Assembly (NCBI RefSeq): GCF_036906915.1 | Contig: NZ_JBAKHX010000029.1 | Span: 1 to 64,000 of the forward strand | DNA: 64,000 bases | Direction of reading: 5' to 3' | From: Phytohabitans sp036906915 | GTDB taxonomy: Bacteria > Actinomycetota > Actinomycetes > Mycobacteriales > Micromonosporaceae | Shown here: one piece after another, positions 10,213-20,536 of the stretch | How positions within the stretch are numbered: position 1 is the stretch's first letter | Layout: each line of letters opens with the position of its first letter | Position numbers and translations under genes: made by a program | The notes under the pieces: generated by a model | The model's database searches: none | What the model was told of the DNA's origin: nothing | The model's input: only the letters and a program-made list of their open reading frames with translations

Positions 10213-10593
10213 GTGAAGACCGAACTGGACGTGCTCGCGGATTTCTTCAATCAGTACGGCGCCGCGCTGACCGCGGGCGACGTTCCGGGGATCGCCGCCT
10301 GCTACGCGATGCCGGGCGTGGTGGTGTCCGACAACTACAGCTTCGCGTTCAACACCCCGGTCGCGGTGGCGCTGTCGTTCCTCGGCGCCTCGCCGGAGTA
10401 CCAGGAGCGGGAGTTGGTCGCCGCGCACGCGCAGATCCGCGAGACACAGCGATTGACGGGCGCGTTGACGCTTGTCGCGGTCGAGTGGGAGTACCTGGAC
10501 AGCCAGGGACGGGCGGCGCGAGGCGAGCGGTACCGGTACCTGATCAGGATGGCGGACCGGGGACCGCTGATCTGCGCGGTGATCCCGGGATAA
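10213..10593 (+). CDS. NTF2/SnoaL-like protein
   Basis: This 126-residue protein has the features of the cone-shaped NTF2-like fold: an N-terminal helix LADFFNQYGAALTAGDVPGI, then CYAMPGVVVSD and alternating strands ending YRYLIRMADRGPLICAVIPG. Such proteins range from isomerases to binding proteins, and the role is not evident. I chose the GTG at 10213 because the family begins right before the first helix. The frame is open further upstream, but that region overlaps the acnA promoter. Confidence 0.65.
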   Translation: MKTELDVLADFFNQYGAALTAGDVPGIAACYAMPGVVVSDNYSFAFNTPVAVALSFLGASPEYQERELVAAHAQIRETQRLTGALTLVAVEWEYLDSQGRAARGERYRYLIRMADRGPLICAVIPG

Positions 10594-10612
10594 TTGGTGG
10601 GTGCGGTCATCG

Positions 10613-12402
10613 GGCGATCTGACGAAGTCGTGGGCGCACTGGATCGACCGGTCCACCGTGGCCTGGCGGACCGGACCCACCGACGGCAAGCGCTACGACC
10701 TCGTGGTGTCGCCGCGAGGCGAGTTGTCCATCGTGGACGGAGCTCTCACCGGCTCTCATATTGAGATACCGCTGACCGCCAGGCGTAACGGCTTGAGCGA
10801 GGCGCAGCGGCGACGCTTCCCCCATCTGCGCAACTACCAGTCCTTCGCCGTTTCGCGTGCCTCCGTCAAGGACGCGTTGCGTGGCCAGCTCGTCGTGACC
10901 GAGCGGGACCACGAGGGCACCCTGCTCGCCGCCACCGGCGTACAGACACCGGGCGTGCTCGACGACCTGTACCCCGGCGCGGCGACCGCCTCGCTCGGGC
11001 CCACGCTCCACGGTGACCGTCGGCGTCGGGCGCCGACCCGAAGTCGGTGCTCGACCAGATCGTGCCCGGGTACTACCACCGGCTCCTGCCCGACGGCTCG
11101 ATCGCCACCTCCACGTGCTGCTCCAACACCGCACCGGAACACGCGATGATGGGCAGGCTCGTGGTCGACTCCGTGTCGACCTGGGCCCGGCAGTACAAGG
11201 TGGACGGTTTCCGCTTCGACCTGATGGGCCACCACCCGCGCGAGAACATCCTGGCCGTGCGGCGCGCCCTCGACTCGCTCACGGTGGCCCGGGACGGCGT
11301 CGACGGCGGGGCGATCCTGCTGTACGGCGAGGGTTGGGACTTCGGAGAAGTAGCCGGCGGTGCCCGGTTCGTGCAGGCGACCCAGGCCAACATGGCCGGC
11401 ACCGGCGTCGGCACGTTCAACGACCGGCTACGCGACGCGGTGCGCGGCGGTGGCCCGTTCGACGCCAACCCGCGCGTGCAGGGCTTCGCGTCCGGGCTGT
11501 ACACCGACCCGAACGGCGACCCCGTCAACGGCTCGCCTTCCGAGCAGCGCGCCCGCCTTTTGCTTCAGCACGACCTCATCAAGGTGGGGCTGGCCGGCAA
11601 TCTGGCCGGGTACCGGTTCACCGACTCGTCGGGCCGGGCGGTGACCGGCGCCGACGTGGACTACAACGGCTCGCCGGCCGGGTACACGGCCGCGCCCGGC
11701 GAGTCCGTCACGTACGTCGACGCGCACGACAACGAGATCCTGTACGACGCGCTGGCGTACAAGCTGCCGCCCGCCACCTGCGCGGCCGACCGGGCGCGGA
11801 TGCAGGTACTGGCACTGTCCACTGTGGTGTTCGGGCAGGGGATCGGGTTCATGACGGCCGGCTCGGAGCGGCTGCGCTCGAAGTCTCTCGACCGCAACTC
11901 GTACAACTCCGGGGACTGGTTCAACCAGATCCGCTGGGACTGCGCGGACGGCAACGGGTTCGGCGCCGGGCTCCCGCCGGCCGCCGAAAACCAGCCCACG
12001 TGGGCGTACGCCCGGCCGCTGCTCGCCGACCCGGCGCTGGTGCCGGACTGCGCGGCGATCGCCCTCACCGAGGCCCGGTACCGCGAACTGCTGCGCATCC
12101 GCGCCTCGTCGCCACTGTTCTCTTTGGCGACGGCGGCCGAGGTGCAGCGCCACCTGTCGTTTCCGCTCTCCGGCCCCGACGAGACCCTCGGCGTCCTGAC
12201 CATGCGCCTGGGCGACCAGGTCGTCATCTTCAACGCCACGCCCGCGGCGTCCACCCAGATGGTGCCGGCGCTGCGCGGCGCCCCGCTCGCCCTGCACCCG
12301 GTCCTGCGCGAGTCGGCCGACCCCGTGGCCCGCACAGCGACCTTTACCGCGGCGACCGGCGTCTTCACCGTGCCGCCGCGTACCGTGGCGGTCTTCCGGT
12401 AG
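10613..12402 (+). pseudogene. Pullulanase-type alpha-glucan debranching enzyme remnant
   Basis: The first part (to about 11010) encodes a pullulanase N-terminal region: SWAHWIDRSTVAWRT, LTEAQ-like GLSEAQRRRFPHL, and LLAATGVQTPGVLDDLY. The frame is then lost. From about 11035 another frame carries the C-terminal half of the GH13 barrel, starting DQIVPGYYHRL, with the nucleophile region YKVDGFRFDLMGHH, the acid Glu in LLYGEGWDFGE and the substrate-binding YVDAHDNE. Several hundred residues, including the first half of the barrel, are missing between the parts, and the signal peptide and upstream domains are absent too. It is therefore read as a decayed gene. Confidence 0.85.
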
Positions 12403-12457
12403 GGCGTCATGCACGGTGCCCGAAGGTGCGCGGCCGACGGGAGAGGGGCGTGCCTCG

Positions 12458-13912
12458 CTAGGGGAGGCGGGGGGCGGACTCGCGTTGGGCGGCAAGCCAG
12501 GCCTCCACCTCGGCGGCCTGGCGAGGGAGACCGGCCGAGAGGACCACCGCGCCGGCCGGGGTCACCAGGACGTCGTCTTCGATGCGGACGCCGATGCCGC
12601 GTAGTTCGGCCGGGACCAGGTCGTCGTCGGGCTGGAAGTAGAGGCCGGGCTCGACGGTGAGCACGTAGCCCTCGTCGAGTTCGCCGTCGCGGTACTTCTC
12701 CTTGCGGGCCTTCGCGCAGTCGTGCACGTCGATGCCGAGCATGTGGCCGAACCCGTGCAGCGTCCACCGGCGGTACACGGTGGACTCCTTGTCGAGCGCC
12801 TCGTCGACGCTCACCGGCAGCACGCCCAGGTCGGCGAGGCCCTCAGCGAGCACCCGCATGCACGTCTGGTGTACCTCGCGGAACTTCACGCCCGGCTTGA
12901 TCACGTCGATGCCGGCCTGCTGCGAGGCGTACACGATGTCGTAGACCTGCTTCTGGAGCGGGCTGAACGCGCCGGAGACCGGCACCGTACGGGTCACGTC
13001 GGCGGTGTAGAGGTGCCGGTTCTCCACGCCCATGTCCATGAGCAGCAACTCGCCGGGGCGGGTGACGCCGGTGTTGCGTACCCAGTGCAGGACGGTCGCG
13101 TTGGCGCCGGCGCCGACGATCGAGTTGTATCCGACGTCGTTGCCGTCGTGCCGGGCGCGTAGCCCGAAGATGCCTTCGAGCAGCCGCTCCGGGACGCTCC
13201 GGTCGGCCGGGAGGACCCGGGCCACGTCTTCGAACCCGCGTACCGTCGCGTCGATCGCGTCCTGGAGCTGGGCGAGCTCCCACTCGTCCTTGACCAGCTT
13301 CAGCTCGGCGATCACCTCGGCGAGCCCGCGGTCGCGGGCGCCCGCCTCGTCGGTGTCGTAGGGCCGGACGGCCGTGTCGACGGTGGTGTCGAGCCCGCGC
13401 AGGACCCGGGTGCGGGCGGGCGCGCAGGCGGCCAGGGCGGCGGGTAGGTCGGTCAGCGGCGCGGTGCGCAGACCCAGCTCGGTGGACTTCTCAGCCAGCG
13501 TGTGGCGGCGACCGACCCACAGCTCGCCGTCGCGGCTGCGGAAGAACTCGTCGGTGTCGCGCGGCGCGCGGTGCCGCGTGTAGAGGACGGCGTCGCCGTC
13601 GGGGTGCATCAGCAGCACGCTGCCGGGGTCGTGGTCGCCGGTCAGGTACGCGAAGTCGCTGCCGGGCCGGAAGTGGTACCCGGTGTCGTTGGCGCGGACC
13701 TTTTCGGGGCCGGTGGGGATGACCAGTGTCTCGCCCGGGAAGGCAGCGGAGACGGCGGCCCGGCGGCGGGCGTGGTGGGTTGCCTCGGGCCGGGGCTGGA
13801 CGTCCAGCGAGCCGTCGCGCCAGCCGGTCTTCATGAAGGCGAGGAGCGCCTCGGGGTAGTCCGGGTCGTGCGACTCCGTCCGTGCCTCCGCCTTTACAGC
13901 CTCTTTGTCCAT
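12458..13912 (-). CDS. pepP: Xaa-Pro aminopeptidase (aminopeptidase P)
   Basis: The product is a 484-residue cytosolic metallopeptidase that removes an N-terminal residue preceding proline. The N-terminal AMP_N domain carries TGYHFRPGSDFAYLTG. The pita-bread catalytic domain shows the dimetal ligands: the two Asp in LLMDMGVENRHLYTADVTRT, the His in HGFGHMLGIDVHD, and the Glu in VEPGLYF and GVRIEDDVLVT. The length is normal. The gene is divergent from asnB, with a 65-bp shared upstream region. Confidence 0.95.
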   Translation of the reverse strand: MDKEAVKAEARTESHDPDYPEALLAFMKTGWRDGSLDVQPRPEATHHARRRAAVSAAFPGETLVIPTGPEKVRANDTGYHFRPGSDFAYLTGDHDPGSVLLMHPDGDAVLYTRHRAPRDTDEFFRSRDGELWVGRRHTLAEKSTELGLRTAPLTDLPAALAACAPARTRVLRGLDTTVDTAVRPYDTDEAGARDRGLAEVIAELKLVKDEWELAQLQDAIDATVRGFEDVARVLPADRSVPERLLEGIFGLRARHDGNDVGYNSIVGAGANATVLHWVRNTGVTRPGELLLMDMGVENRHLYTADVTRTVPVSGAFSPLQKQVYDIVYASQQAGIDVIKPGVKFREVHQTCMRVLAEGLADLGVLPVSVDEALDKESTVYRRWTLHGFGHMLGIDVHDCAKARKEKYRDGELDEGYVLTVEPGLYFQPDDDLVPAELRGIGVRIEDDVLVTPAGAVVLSAGLPRQAAEVEAWLAAQRESAPRLP

Positions 13913-13977
13913 AACTTGACCGCTCCCGTTCGCGAACGTTGCCCGGCTCCGACGGTACCTCGTGGGAGAATCGGGCT

Positions 13978-15906
13978 ATGTGCGGACTTTTGGCTTTTTT
14001 CTCCACGAATCACGACGCAGCGGGCCATCAGGAGGCCATCGCCGGAGCGCTGGAGAGCCTGCACCACCGGGGGCCGGACGAGACCGGTGTCCAACTCGTC
14101 GACACCGACGCGGTCTTCGCGCACAAGCGGCTGTCGATCATCGACGTCGAGCACAGCCACGAGCCGCTCTCCTACGCCGACGGCCGCTACCTGTTGACCT
14201 TCAACGGCGAGATCTACAACTACCTGGAGCTGCGTGAGGAACTGGCCCGCGAGTTCGGGGCCGAGTTCGCCACCCAGGGCGACGGTGAAGTGATCGTGGC
14301 CGGGTACCACCACTGGGGCGAGCGGGTGCTGCCCAAATTGCGGGGGATGTTCGCGTTCGTCATCTGGGACCGCGAGGAGCGGCGCGCGTTCGGAGCCCGC
14401 GACTACTTCGGGATCAAGCCGCTGCACTACCTGGTGACGGCCGATGGCCTGTACGTCGGCTCGGAGAAGAAGTCGCTGCTGCCGTTCGCCGCCGGCGCGG
14501 GCATCGACACCGGCAGCCTGTCGCACTACCTGACGCTCCAGTACGTGCCGGAACCTGGCACCCTGCACGAGGGGATCATGCGAGTCGGCTCGGGTGAGCT
14601 GTTCACCTGGACCGCCGCGGGCGGGCTCGACCTGCGCCGCTGGTACCGGCCCACCTTCCGGCCCACCCCGGTGACCGAGCCGGAACGCGTCTACGAGCGG
14701 ATCCGCGAGACACTGCGCGAGAGCGTCCGGCTGCACATGCGCGCCGACGTGCCCGTGGGCGCCTTCCTGTCCAGCGGCATCGACTCGACCGCCGTGGTGG
14801 CGCTCGCCCGCGAGTTCAACCCGAACATCCTCACGTTCACCGTCGGGTACGACGTCGACGGGTACTCGGAGATCGAGGTGGCCCAGGACTCGGCGCGGCA
14901 CCTCGGCGTCACCACGATCCCGACCCGCATCGGGCCCCAGGAGATGATGGACGCCCTGCCGAAGATCGTCTGGCATCTCGACGACCCGGTGGCCGACCCG
15001 TCTCTCGTGCCGCTCTACTTCGTCGCGAAGAAGGCCGCCGAGCACGTCACCGTGGTGCTCTCCGGTGAGGGCGCCGACGAGTTCTTCGGCGGATACACCA
15101 TCTATCGTGAGCCCCTCTCGCTCAACGCCGTACGCAGCCTGCCCGACCCCATGCAGCGTGGCCTGCGCGCGATGTCCAAAGTGATTCCCGAAGGCGTCAA
15201 GGGCAAAAGCTTCCTCGAGCGCGGCACCACGCGGATCGAGGAGCGGTACTACGGCAACGCCCGGATGTTCAACGAGCAGGAGAAGCGCGGGCTGCTGCGC
15301 CGCAACGACCAGGGCGTCCGGTACACGGACGTGACCGCGCCGATCTACGCCGAGTGCGTCGACCTCGACGACGTGACCAAGATGCAGTACGTCGACCTGT
15401 TCACCTGGCTGCGCGGCGACATCCTCGTCAAGGCCGACCGGATCTCCATGGCGCATTCGCTGGAGGTGCGGGTGCCCTACCTGGACCGTGAGGTCTTCGA
15501 CGTGGCCGCCACCCTGCCGGTCGACTTGAAGCTGCCCCCGCGCTCCGACGCCACCAAGTACGCGATGCGCCAGGCCCTGCGCGGCATCGTCCCACCGGCC
15601 ATCGTGGACCGCCGGAAACTCGGATTCCCGACACCGACCCGGGTGTGGTTGCGCGGCGAGATGTACGAGTGGGCGCGGCACATCCTGGCCACCTCGGCGG
15701 CCGGTGACCTGCTCGACCTGGGGTACGCCGCACGCCTGCTCGACGAGCATCGGCGCGGCGAGGCCGACCACTCCCGCAAGGTGTGGACGGTTCTCGTATT
15801 CTGTGTCTGGCACGCGATCTTCATCACGGGCTCGCTTGATCCGGGGATCCAGCGCAACCAATCAGCCCTGCTCACCAAGCCTGTTGTCGGTTCCATGGTG
15901 GCGTAG
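13978..15906 (+). CDS. asnB: Asparagine synthetase (glutamine-hydrolysing)
   Basis: The product is a 642-residue two-domain enzyme that makes asparagine from aspartate, glutamine and ATP. Met1 is followed by Cys2, the nucleophile of the class II glutaminase domain, with FNGEIYNY further on. The synthetase domain carries the pyrophosphate loop LSSGIDST (about residues 264-270) and SGEGADEFFGGY. The ATG at 13978 is required to expose Cys2, so an upstream in-frame start is excluded. The length fits the actinomycete AsnB subgroup, which includes enzymes of specialised pathways; general asparagine synthesis is the default reading. Confidence 0.95.
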   Translation: MCGLLAFFSTNHDAAGHQEAIAGALESLHHRGPDETGVQLVDTDAVFAHKRLSIIDVEHSHEPLSYADGRYLLTFNGEIYNYLELREELAREFGAEFATQGDGEVIVAGYHHWGERVLPKLRGMFAFVIWDREERRAFGARDYFGIKPLHYLVTADGLYVGSEKKSLLPFAAGAGIDTGSLSHYLTLQYVPEPGTLHEGIMRVGSGELFTWTAAGGLDLRRWYRPTFRPTPVTEPERVYERIRETLRESVRLHMRADVPVGAFLSSGIDSTAVVALAREFNPNILTFTVGYDVDGYSEIEVAQDSARHLGVTTIPTRIGPQEMMDALPKIVWHLDDPVADPSLVPLYFVAKKAAEHVTVVLSGEGADEFFGGYTIYREPLSLNAVRSLPDPMQRGLRAMSKVIPEGVKGKSFLERGTTRIEERYYGNARMFNEQEKRGLLRRNDQGVRYTDVTAPIYAECVDLDDVTKMQYVDLFTWLRGDILVKADRISMAHSLEVRVPYLDREVFDVAATLPVDLKLPPRSDATKYAMRQALRGIVPPAIVDRRKLGFPTPTRVWLRGEMYEWARHILATSAAGDLLDLGYAARLLDEHRRGEADHSRKVWTVLVFCVWHAIFITGSLDPGIQRNQSALLTKPVVGSMVA

Positions 15907-16048
15907 GGGTGAACTGGGGTCACCAGATCCTGATCCGTGCGGTTAGCTCTTACGTAGTAGGCTGACGTGGTTGGCCTGAGACCGGACCCTGAGGGTGTCA
16001 CTATGAAGGCTGGGACGGCTTGGCCGTGCACAGTGGTGGGGTCGCGCC

Positions 16049-16792
16049 ATGACTGACGTCAAGGTCCGCCGGGAAAATGACCAACACCCTTGGGATAGGT
16101 TCGACTCCGAGGCGTACTTCAAGAAGAACTACGCCTCCATGCGCGACGACGACCGGCAGATCCTCCAGCGGATGGCCGAGTTCTTCTCCGCCCACCTTGA
16201 GCCCGGCCAGCGCCGCTACGGTCTGGATGTCGGACCGGGTACCAACCTCTACCCGGCGCTGACGATGCTGCCGTTCTGCGAGAGCATCTTCTTGTGGGAG
16301 CGGTCCCTCCCCAACATCACCTGGCTCCGGGCGGAGACCCAAAGGTTCCGTCCCTCTTGGGATGCGTTCTGGGGGCAGTTGAACCGATTTCGCAAGGGAC
16401 GCGCACAGGGCGACCCACGCCTGCGGCTCGCCCGCAGCGCGCGACTCTGCCGAGGCAGCATCTTCGACCTTCCCGAGCACAGCTGGGACATGGGCACGAT
16501 GTTCTTCGTCGCCGAGTCGATCACCTCAGACTATGCCGAGTTTCGCGAGGCGACGCGGGCTTTTGTGCGATCCCTGAAGCCGGGTGCGCCGTTCGTCGCC
16601 GCCTTCATGGAGGAGTCGAAAGGTTACCGGGTCGGCTCATACGATTTTCCCGCCGTTCCGGTTACTATCGACGACATACGCGAATGCCTGTCTGATGTCG
16701 CCGACTCCAAAGTGGAGAGGATCATCAGCGATGATCCCCCTCTTCGCGACGGATACAGCGGCATGCTCCTAGCGTTGGGACTGGCTCGCTAG
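16049..16792 (+). CDS. SAM-dependent methyltransferase, SCO2525 family
   Basis: The product is a 247-residue methyltransferase with motif I YGLDVGPGTNLYPALTMLP near residue 55. Its conserved surroundings (FLWERSLPNITWL, SWDAFWGQL, MGTMFFVAESITSD) match my memory of the SCO2525 family from Streptomyces. The methyl acceptor is unknown. It opens a plus-strand run into the SCO2524-, SCO2523- and SCO2522-like genes, 39 bp before the next start. A 142-bp gap after asnB probably contains the promoter. Confidence 0.85.
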   Translation: MTDVKVRRENDQHPWDRFDSEAYFKKNYASMRDDDRQILQRMAEFFSAHLEPGQRRYGLDVGPGTNLYPALTMLPFCESIFLWERSLPNITWLRAETQRFRPSWDAFWGQLNRFRKGRAQGDPRLRLARSARLCRGSIFDLPEHSWDMGTMFFVAESITSDYAEFREATRAFVRSLKPGAPFVAAFMEESKGYRVGSYDFPAVPVTIDDIRECLSDVADSKVERIISDDPPLRDGYSGMLLALGLAR

Positions 16793-16831
16793 ACGTGAAA
16801 TAACGCCTCGCCGGGATGGTGGTCGCGACAG

Positions 16832-18676
16832 ATGAGGATGCAGCCGCGACAGCAATTGCTTGAGGTCTGGCGGGCCACGGCCCGGTCATCCGCGAAAAAC
16901 GGCAAATGGATCTGGGGCGGTCGCGACGGCGCCAACTCGATCAGCGATGCCGAGCAGCTCCTGTGCCTGATGATTCCGGCCACCGGCGTCGAGTCGTTCA
17001 AGCTCGACCAGCCCAACGCCACCGAGGAGCACGTCGCGGCGGCCCTGCGCAATCTGGGCGACCCGATGGAGATTCCGCAACGGCTGGTGCGGGTGCTCAC
17101 GGAGTACATGGAGCGATACACCGACACCGACGGCACGCCGGTCTTCTCGGGCGACACCTACTTCCGCACGGTGGATCCCGAGGACGAGCCCACTGCCGCA
17201 CAGACCGCCCTCGACGTGGTCGACTCCTTCGCCATGTCGGTCACGCTGGCCCTCGCGACGGTCGGCTTCCTGCGCGTCTTCCGTTCCGAACTGCGCCGTG
17301 AAGACATCCGGCGCGAGGTCGACAAGCTGGAAAAGCTGGCCAGCAAGCGTCTCACCGCCGCGATGATCGGTCTGCTCCGGAGCTTCACGGTGTACGTGTT
17401 CGACGCCGACTCCCGCGAGGGCCGCGCGTTGGTCCGCACCGCCAACCAGAGTGGACTGCCGCCCCGGCAGGTCGTCGAGCGGCTGCGACGGGCACTGCGC
17501 CAGGTCAGCGCCACCCTCCGCGAGGTCACGATCGGTTCGGGTGCCGCGCAGGTGCCCGACCTCGACAATCCAAACAGGCTTTTCGAGTGCGGCTGGTCCT
17601 GGGGCATCGCCAAGGACGCGCCGGTGGTCGACGTCGGCGACGATGTGGGCGTGCAGCGCGACGGTGTCGCCCAGGCCGCGCCGTACCTGTACTTCACGGT
17701 GGTGGCGCTCGACGGCATCGCGGCGCTCTTCTCCGAGCGCACACGCATCCTCGGCCTGCTCAACGAGGAGCAGCAGCGCCTCGCCCGAGCGCTCCAGATC
17801 CGATGGGACCTCACCCAGCAGTACTGGTCGACGATCGCGAGCTTCGACCCGGTGCGATGGCCGCTGGAAGACATTCCGTGGCGCACCAACGACGAGCTGG
17901 AAAACGACTACTTCAGCCTCCTGGTGACGGCCGTGACCGTGCAAGACCTCGTCAGCCGCCAGGCGTCCGACGTCGAGCTGGAGCGGGTCGGCCGGGTCCT
18001 CGAAGAGCTGGCCAACCGGGGCCGCATCACGCGGCGCCCGCTCGGCACCGACTCCGCCATCGCTATGCACGCGCCGGGCGTACGCTTCGACCTGCTCGGC
18101 AGCGACGACCCTGGTGGGCCGCAGCTCGCCTGGGTCGTCTCCGACTTCTCGCCGCTGCTGCTGAAGCGCACGATCCAGGTGGCAGGGCTCGCCCGCGACA
18201 CCGAGCTGCGCGGCCGGCTGCTCGCCCAGGCCGACGTGATCTGGGACCACCTGGAGCGGCGGCGCCTCAAGAGCGGTCCCGGGCACGCGCTGTGGGACCA
18301 GCCCTCCGGCGTCTTCAGCCAGGTCGACAGCCACGGCGACCAGCCATCCTGGTACTACACCGAACGCGTGGTCGAGTGCCTGGTGACCGCGGCCAACCTG
18401 GTCAGCCGGGCGCCGCTGCGCAGTGAGATGCTCTCCGAGCTGGCCACCGAGCTGCTCAACGAGGCCGACCACCTCTTCGACCGCGAGCTGCTGGGCGGCG
18501 CGGGCGAGGCGGGCCCGGCCCTACGCAACTCGCTGCAGACCGCCCGGGCCAGCCTGCGCCGGGCGCGCGACGTGCTGGGCGACCGGCCGGGCACCGCGTT
18601 CGTCCTCGCCAGCGACGTGCTGCGCGAGCTGGAGCAGCTCGCCGCGGCGCGCCAGGACGTCTTCGAGGTGGAGTAG
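16832..18676 (+). CDS. SCO2524 family protein
   Basis: This 614-residue, largely helical protein has no recognisable enzyme motif. The N-terminus carries the family signature QLLEVWRATARSS, GKWIWGGRDG and NSISDAEQLLCL, as I remember it from the SCO2524 family. It has no signal peptide or clear membrane helices. The WIWGGRDG segment and the tryptophan-rich C-terminal half (GHALWDQPSG, QPSWYYTERVVE) suggest a domain that binds a ligand or partner; that is only inference. Its stop codon abuts the ATG of the P-loop gene, implying a fixed ratio or complex. Confidence 0.82.
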   Translation: MRMQPRQQLLEVWRATARSSAKNGKWIWGGRDGANSISDAEQLLCLMIPATGVESFKLDQPNATEEHVAAALRNLGDPMEIPQRLVRVLTEYMERYTDTDGTPVFSGDTYFRTVDPEDEPTAAQTALDVVDSFAMSVTLALATVGFLRVFRSELRREDIRREVDKLEKLASKRLTAAMIGLLRSFTVYVFDADSREGRALVRTANQSGLPPRQVVERLRRALRQVSATLREVTIGSGAAQVPDLDNPNRLFECGWSWGIAKDAPVVDVGDDVGVQRDGVAQAAPYLYFTVVALDGIAALFSERTRILGLLNEEQQRLARALQIRWDLTQQYWSTIASFDPVRWPLEDIPWRTNDELENDYFSLLVTAVTVQDLVSRQASDVELERVGRVLEELANRGRITRRPLGTDSAIAMHAPGVRFDLLGSDDPGGPQLAWVVSDFSPLLLKRTIQVAGLARDTELRGRLLAQADVIWDHLERRRLKSGPGHALWDQPSGVFSQVDSHGDQPSWYYTERVVECLVTAANLVSRAPLRSEMLSELATELLNEADHLFDRELLGGAGEAGPALRNSLQTARASLRRARDVLGDRPGTAFVLASDVLRELEQLAAARQDVFEVE

Positions 18677-19594
18677 ATGCTGGTCCTCGCCACCTCCGAC
18701 AAGGGCGGCACCGGGCGCTCGGTGACCAGCAGCAACGTCGCGTACCGGCGGTCGTTGCAGGGCAGCGACGTGTGCTACCTCGACTTCGACTTCGGCTCGC
18801 CCACCGCTGGCACGATCTTCAACGTCGACTCGGCGGCGCGCGGCACCACCGAGGGCGGCCTCCACTCGTACCTGCAGGGCCGCATCTCCGAGCCGCAGAT
18901 GCTCGACGTGTGGACCCAGTCCGACCGGCCCAGCCTGCGGCACCGGCCACCCGGCGCGGGCCGGCTGGTGCTGCTGCCCGGTGACAGCGGAGGTGGCGAG
19001 TTCTCGGTCAACCACGAGGTGGTGCAGCGGTGCATCCGGCTGCTGCGCCGGCTCGACGAGGAGTTCGACCTCTGCCTGCTCGACCTGAGCGCCGGTCGGT
19101 CGTACGCGACCGAGATGGTGCTGGCCGCGACGGCCGAGCCGGAGATGCGGGCGGTGACCGCCCGCTGGCTGGTCTTCCACCGCTGGACCCGCCAGCACAT
19201 CATCGCGGCGTCCGGCCTGGTGTACGGCGAACGCGGCATCATCGAGGCGGGCCGGGTCTGGGGGCACGAGCAGCAGGAGCTGATGGACTCGATCAGGTTC
19301 GTGCGCACTGCGGTCGTCGACCCCAACTCGGTCGAGCTCGCCGGTCTGCGGCCGTCCCAGGTCGCCTGGCTGCGCGACTGCAACCGCGATCTGCAGGAGC
19401 TGGCGAGCCAGCGCAAGGTCGGGCGCACCACGATGCTCGGCGTGATCCCTCTCGACCCGGTGCTCCAATGGCGCGAGCAGCTGATCTCCGACAACGACGT
19501 GTACGCCCGCCAGATCGCAAACCGGGAGACGGTCGACGCGTTCGACTCACTGGCCAAGCGACTGACGGAGGACGCCGCGTGGGAGACGCTCTAG
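18677..19594 (+). CDS. SCO2523 family variant P-loop (ParA/MinD-like) protein
   Basis: This 305-residue protein opens directly with a deviant Walker A loop, KGGTGRS at residues 9-15. The second lysine of the usual KGGxGKS is Arg14, the feature that defines the variant. Further motifs are CYLDFDFGSPTAGTIFN and FDLCLLDLSAGRS, in the place of Walker A' and B. The fold should be that of the ParA/MinD/SIMIBI NTPases. The start abuts the SCO2524-like gene and the 3' end overlaps the SCO2522-like gene by 16 bp. Whether it hydrolyses ATP is open. Confidence 0.85.
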   Translation: MLVLATSDKGGTGRSVTSSNVAYRRSLQGSDVCYLDFDFGSPTAGTIFNVDSAARGTTEGGLHSYLQGRISEPQMLDVWTQSDRPSLRHRPPGAGRLVLLPGDSGGGEFSVNHEVVQRCIRLLRRLDEEFDLCLLDLSAGRSYATEMVLAATAEPEMRAVTARWLVFHRWTRQHIIAASGLVYGERGIIEAGRVWGHEQQELMDSIRFVRTAVVDPNSVELAGLRPSQVAWLRDCNRDLQELASQRKVGRTTMLGVIPLDPVLQWREQLISDNDVYARQIANRETVDAFDSLAKRLTEDAAWETL

Positions 19595-20532
19595 CTGACG
19601 CGGTGTTCCGCGAGGCGGCCGCCGAGCGGCGGGTCAAGCGCGTCCCCCTGTCGCACCTGTCGATCGAGCTGGGCCACCTGTACATGGAGGACTTCCTCGC
19701 TGGCCCGGAGCGGCTGCGTGCGCTCTTCGCGCAGGTCGCGCCGTGGGCCGCGACGGCGCGCCAGGCGGCCACCGCGACCGGTAAGGCGCGCATCAGCACC
19801 TGTTTCCTCATCGACGACTACTTCAGCCGCTTCAAGTCGCCGGCTCAGGTGATCCCCGACGTGCTCGACGCGGCCCGCGGGTGCGGGCTCGAAATCGACT
19901 ACGTGGCGCGCGAGTCCTCGTGTGTGGAGGCCGGAGACGTCCCGCTCGCCAGGCTGGTGGAAGACCGGCTGGTGCCCGATCCGCCGCCGGAGACCAACGG
20001 CTCCCGCCCGCCGGTCACCGAGAGCGGCTGGCTGTGCAACGGGCAGCGGTCACCCGTCAGCGGCGCGATGGAGGCGATGGGCGGCTTCCGCAGGTGGGCG
20101 CCGCCGGTGCAGAACGCCGCCAACCGGCACTCCATCTTCGTTGACGTCGAGCTGTGGGACGAAGGTCCGCGCGGGCGCACGTGGTCGTGCCCGTACCTGG
20201 CCGCCGTGTGGCAGTTGCTGCGGCTCGGCATGCTGCGCAACGAGGGCGAGCCGGTCGCGGTGCCCGAGCCGTCCACAGGGGAGTTTCCGGACGACTGGGA
20301 TCGGCTGCCCGCGGTGGTCAAGATAAACCCGAAGGCGGCGCCGTTCAGCGCCTACCGCACGCTGTCGGTCCTGGCAAACCGGTTCCTGCCGATCGAGGTG
20401 GCGGTGCGCACGATCCTCAGCCAGGTGTGGCCCGACCCCGAGGTGTCGCGACAGGTGGCCGCCGCGGCCGAGCGCGACGCCGTCGACCTCCCCGACGAGT
20501 TGGTCGGCCGCGTCCAGTACGTCTTCACGTGA
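19579..20532 (+). CDS. SCO2522 family protein
   Basis: This 317-residue protein is of unknown function. Recognisable blocks are LSHLSIELGHLYMEDFLAG, TCFLIDDYF, WLCNGQRSPVSGAMEAMGG, and HSIFVDVELWDEG. The latter segments resemble a nucleotide- or sugar-handling fold, but I cannot name it. The GTG start lies inside the end of the preceding P-loop gene, in another frame. It is the last gene of the plus-strand arm and nearly abuts (4 bp) the stop of the convergent membrane-protein gene. Confidence 0.82.
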   Translation: MGDALADAVFREAAAERRVKRVPLSHLSIELGHLYMEDFLAGPERLRALFAQVAPWAATARQAATATGKARISTCFLIDDYFSRFKSPAQVIPDVLDAARGCGLEIDYVARESSCVEAGDVPLARLVEDRLVPDPPPETNGSRPPVTESGWLCNGQRSPVSGAMEAMGGFRRWAPPVQNAANRHSIFVDVELWDEGPRGRTWSCPYLAAVWQLLRLGMLRNEGEPVAVPEPSTGEFPDDWDRLPAVVKINPKAAPFSAYRTLSVLANRFLPIEVAVRTILSQVWPDPEVSRQVAAAAERDAVDLPDELVGRVQYVFT

Positions 20533-20536
20533 CCGC

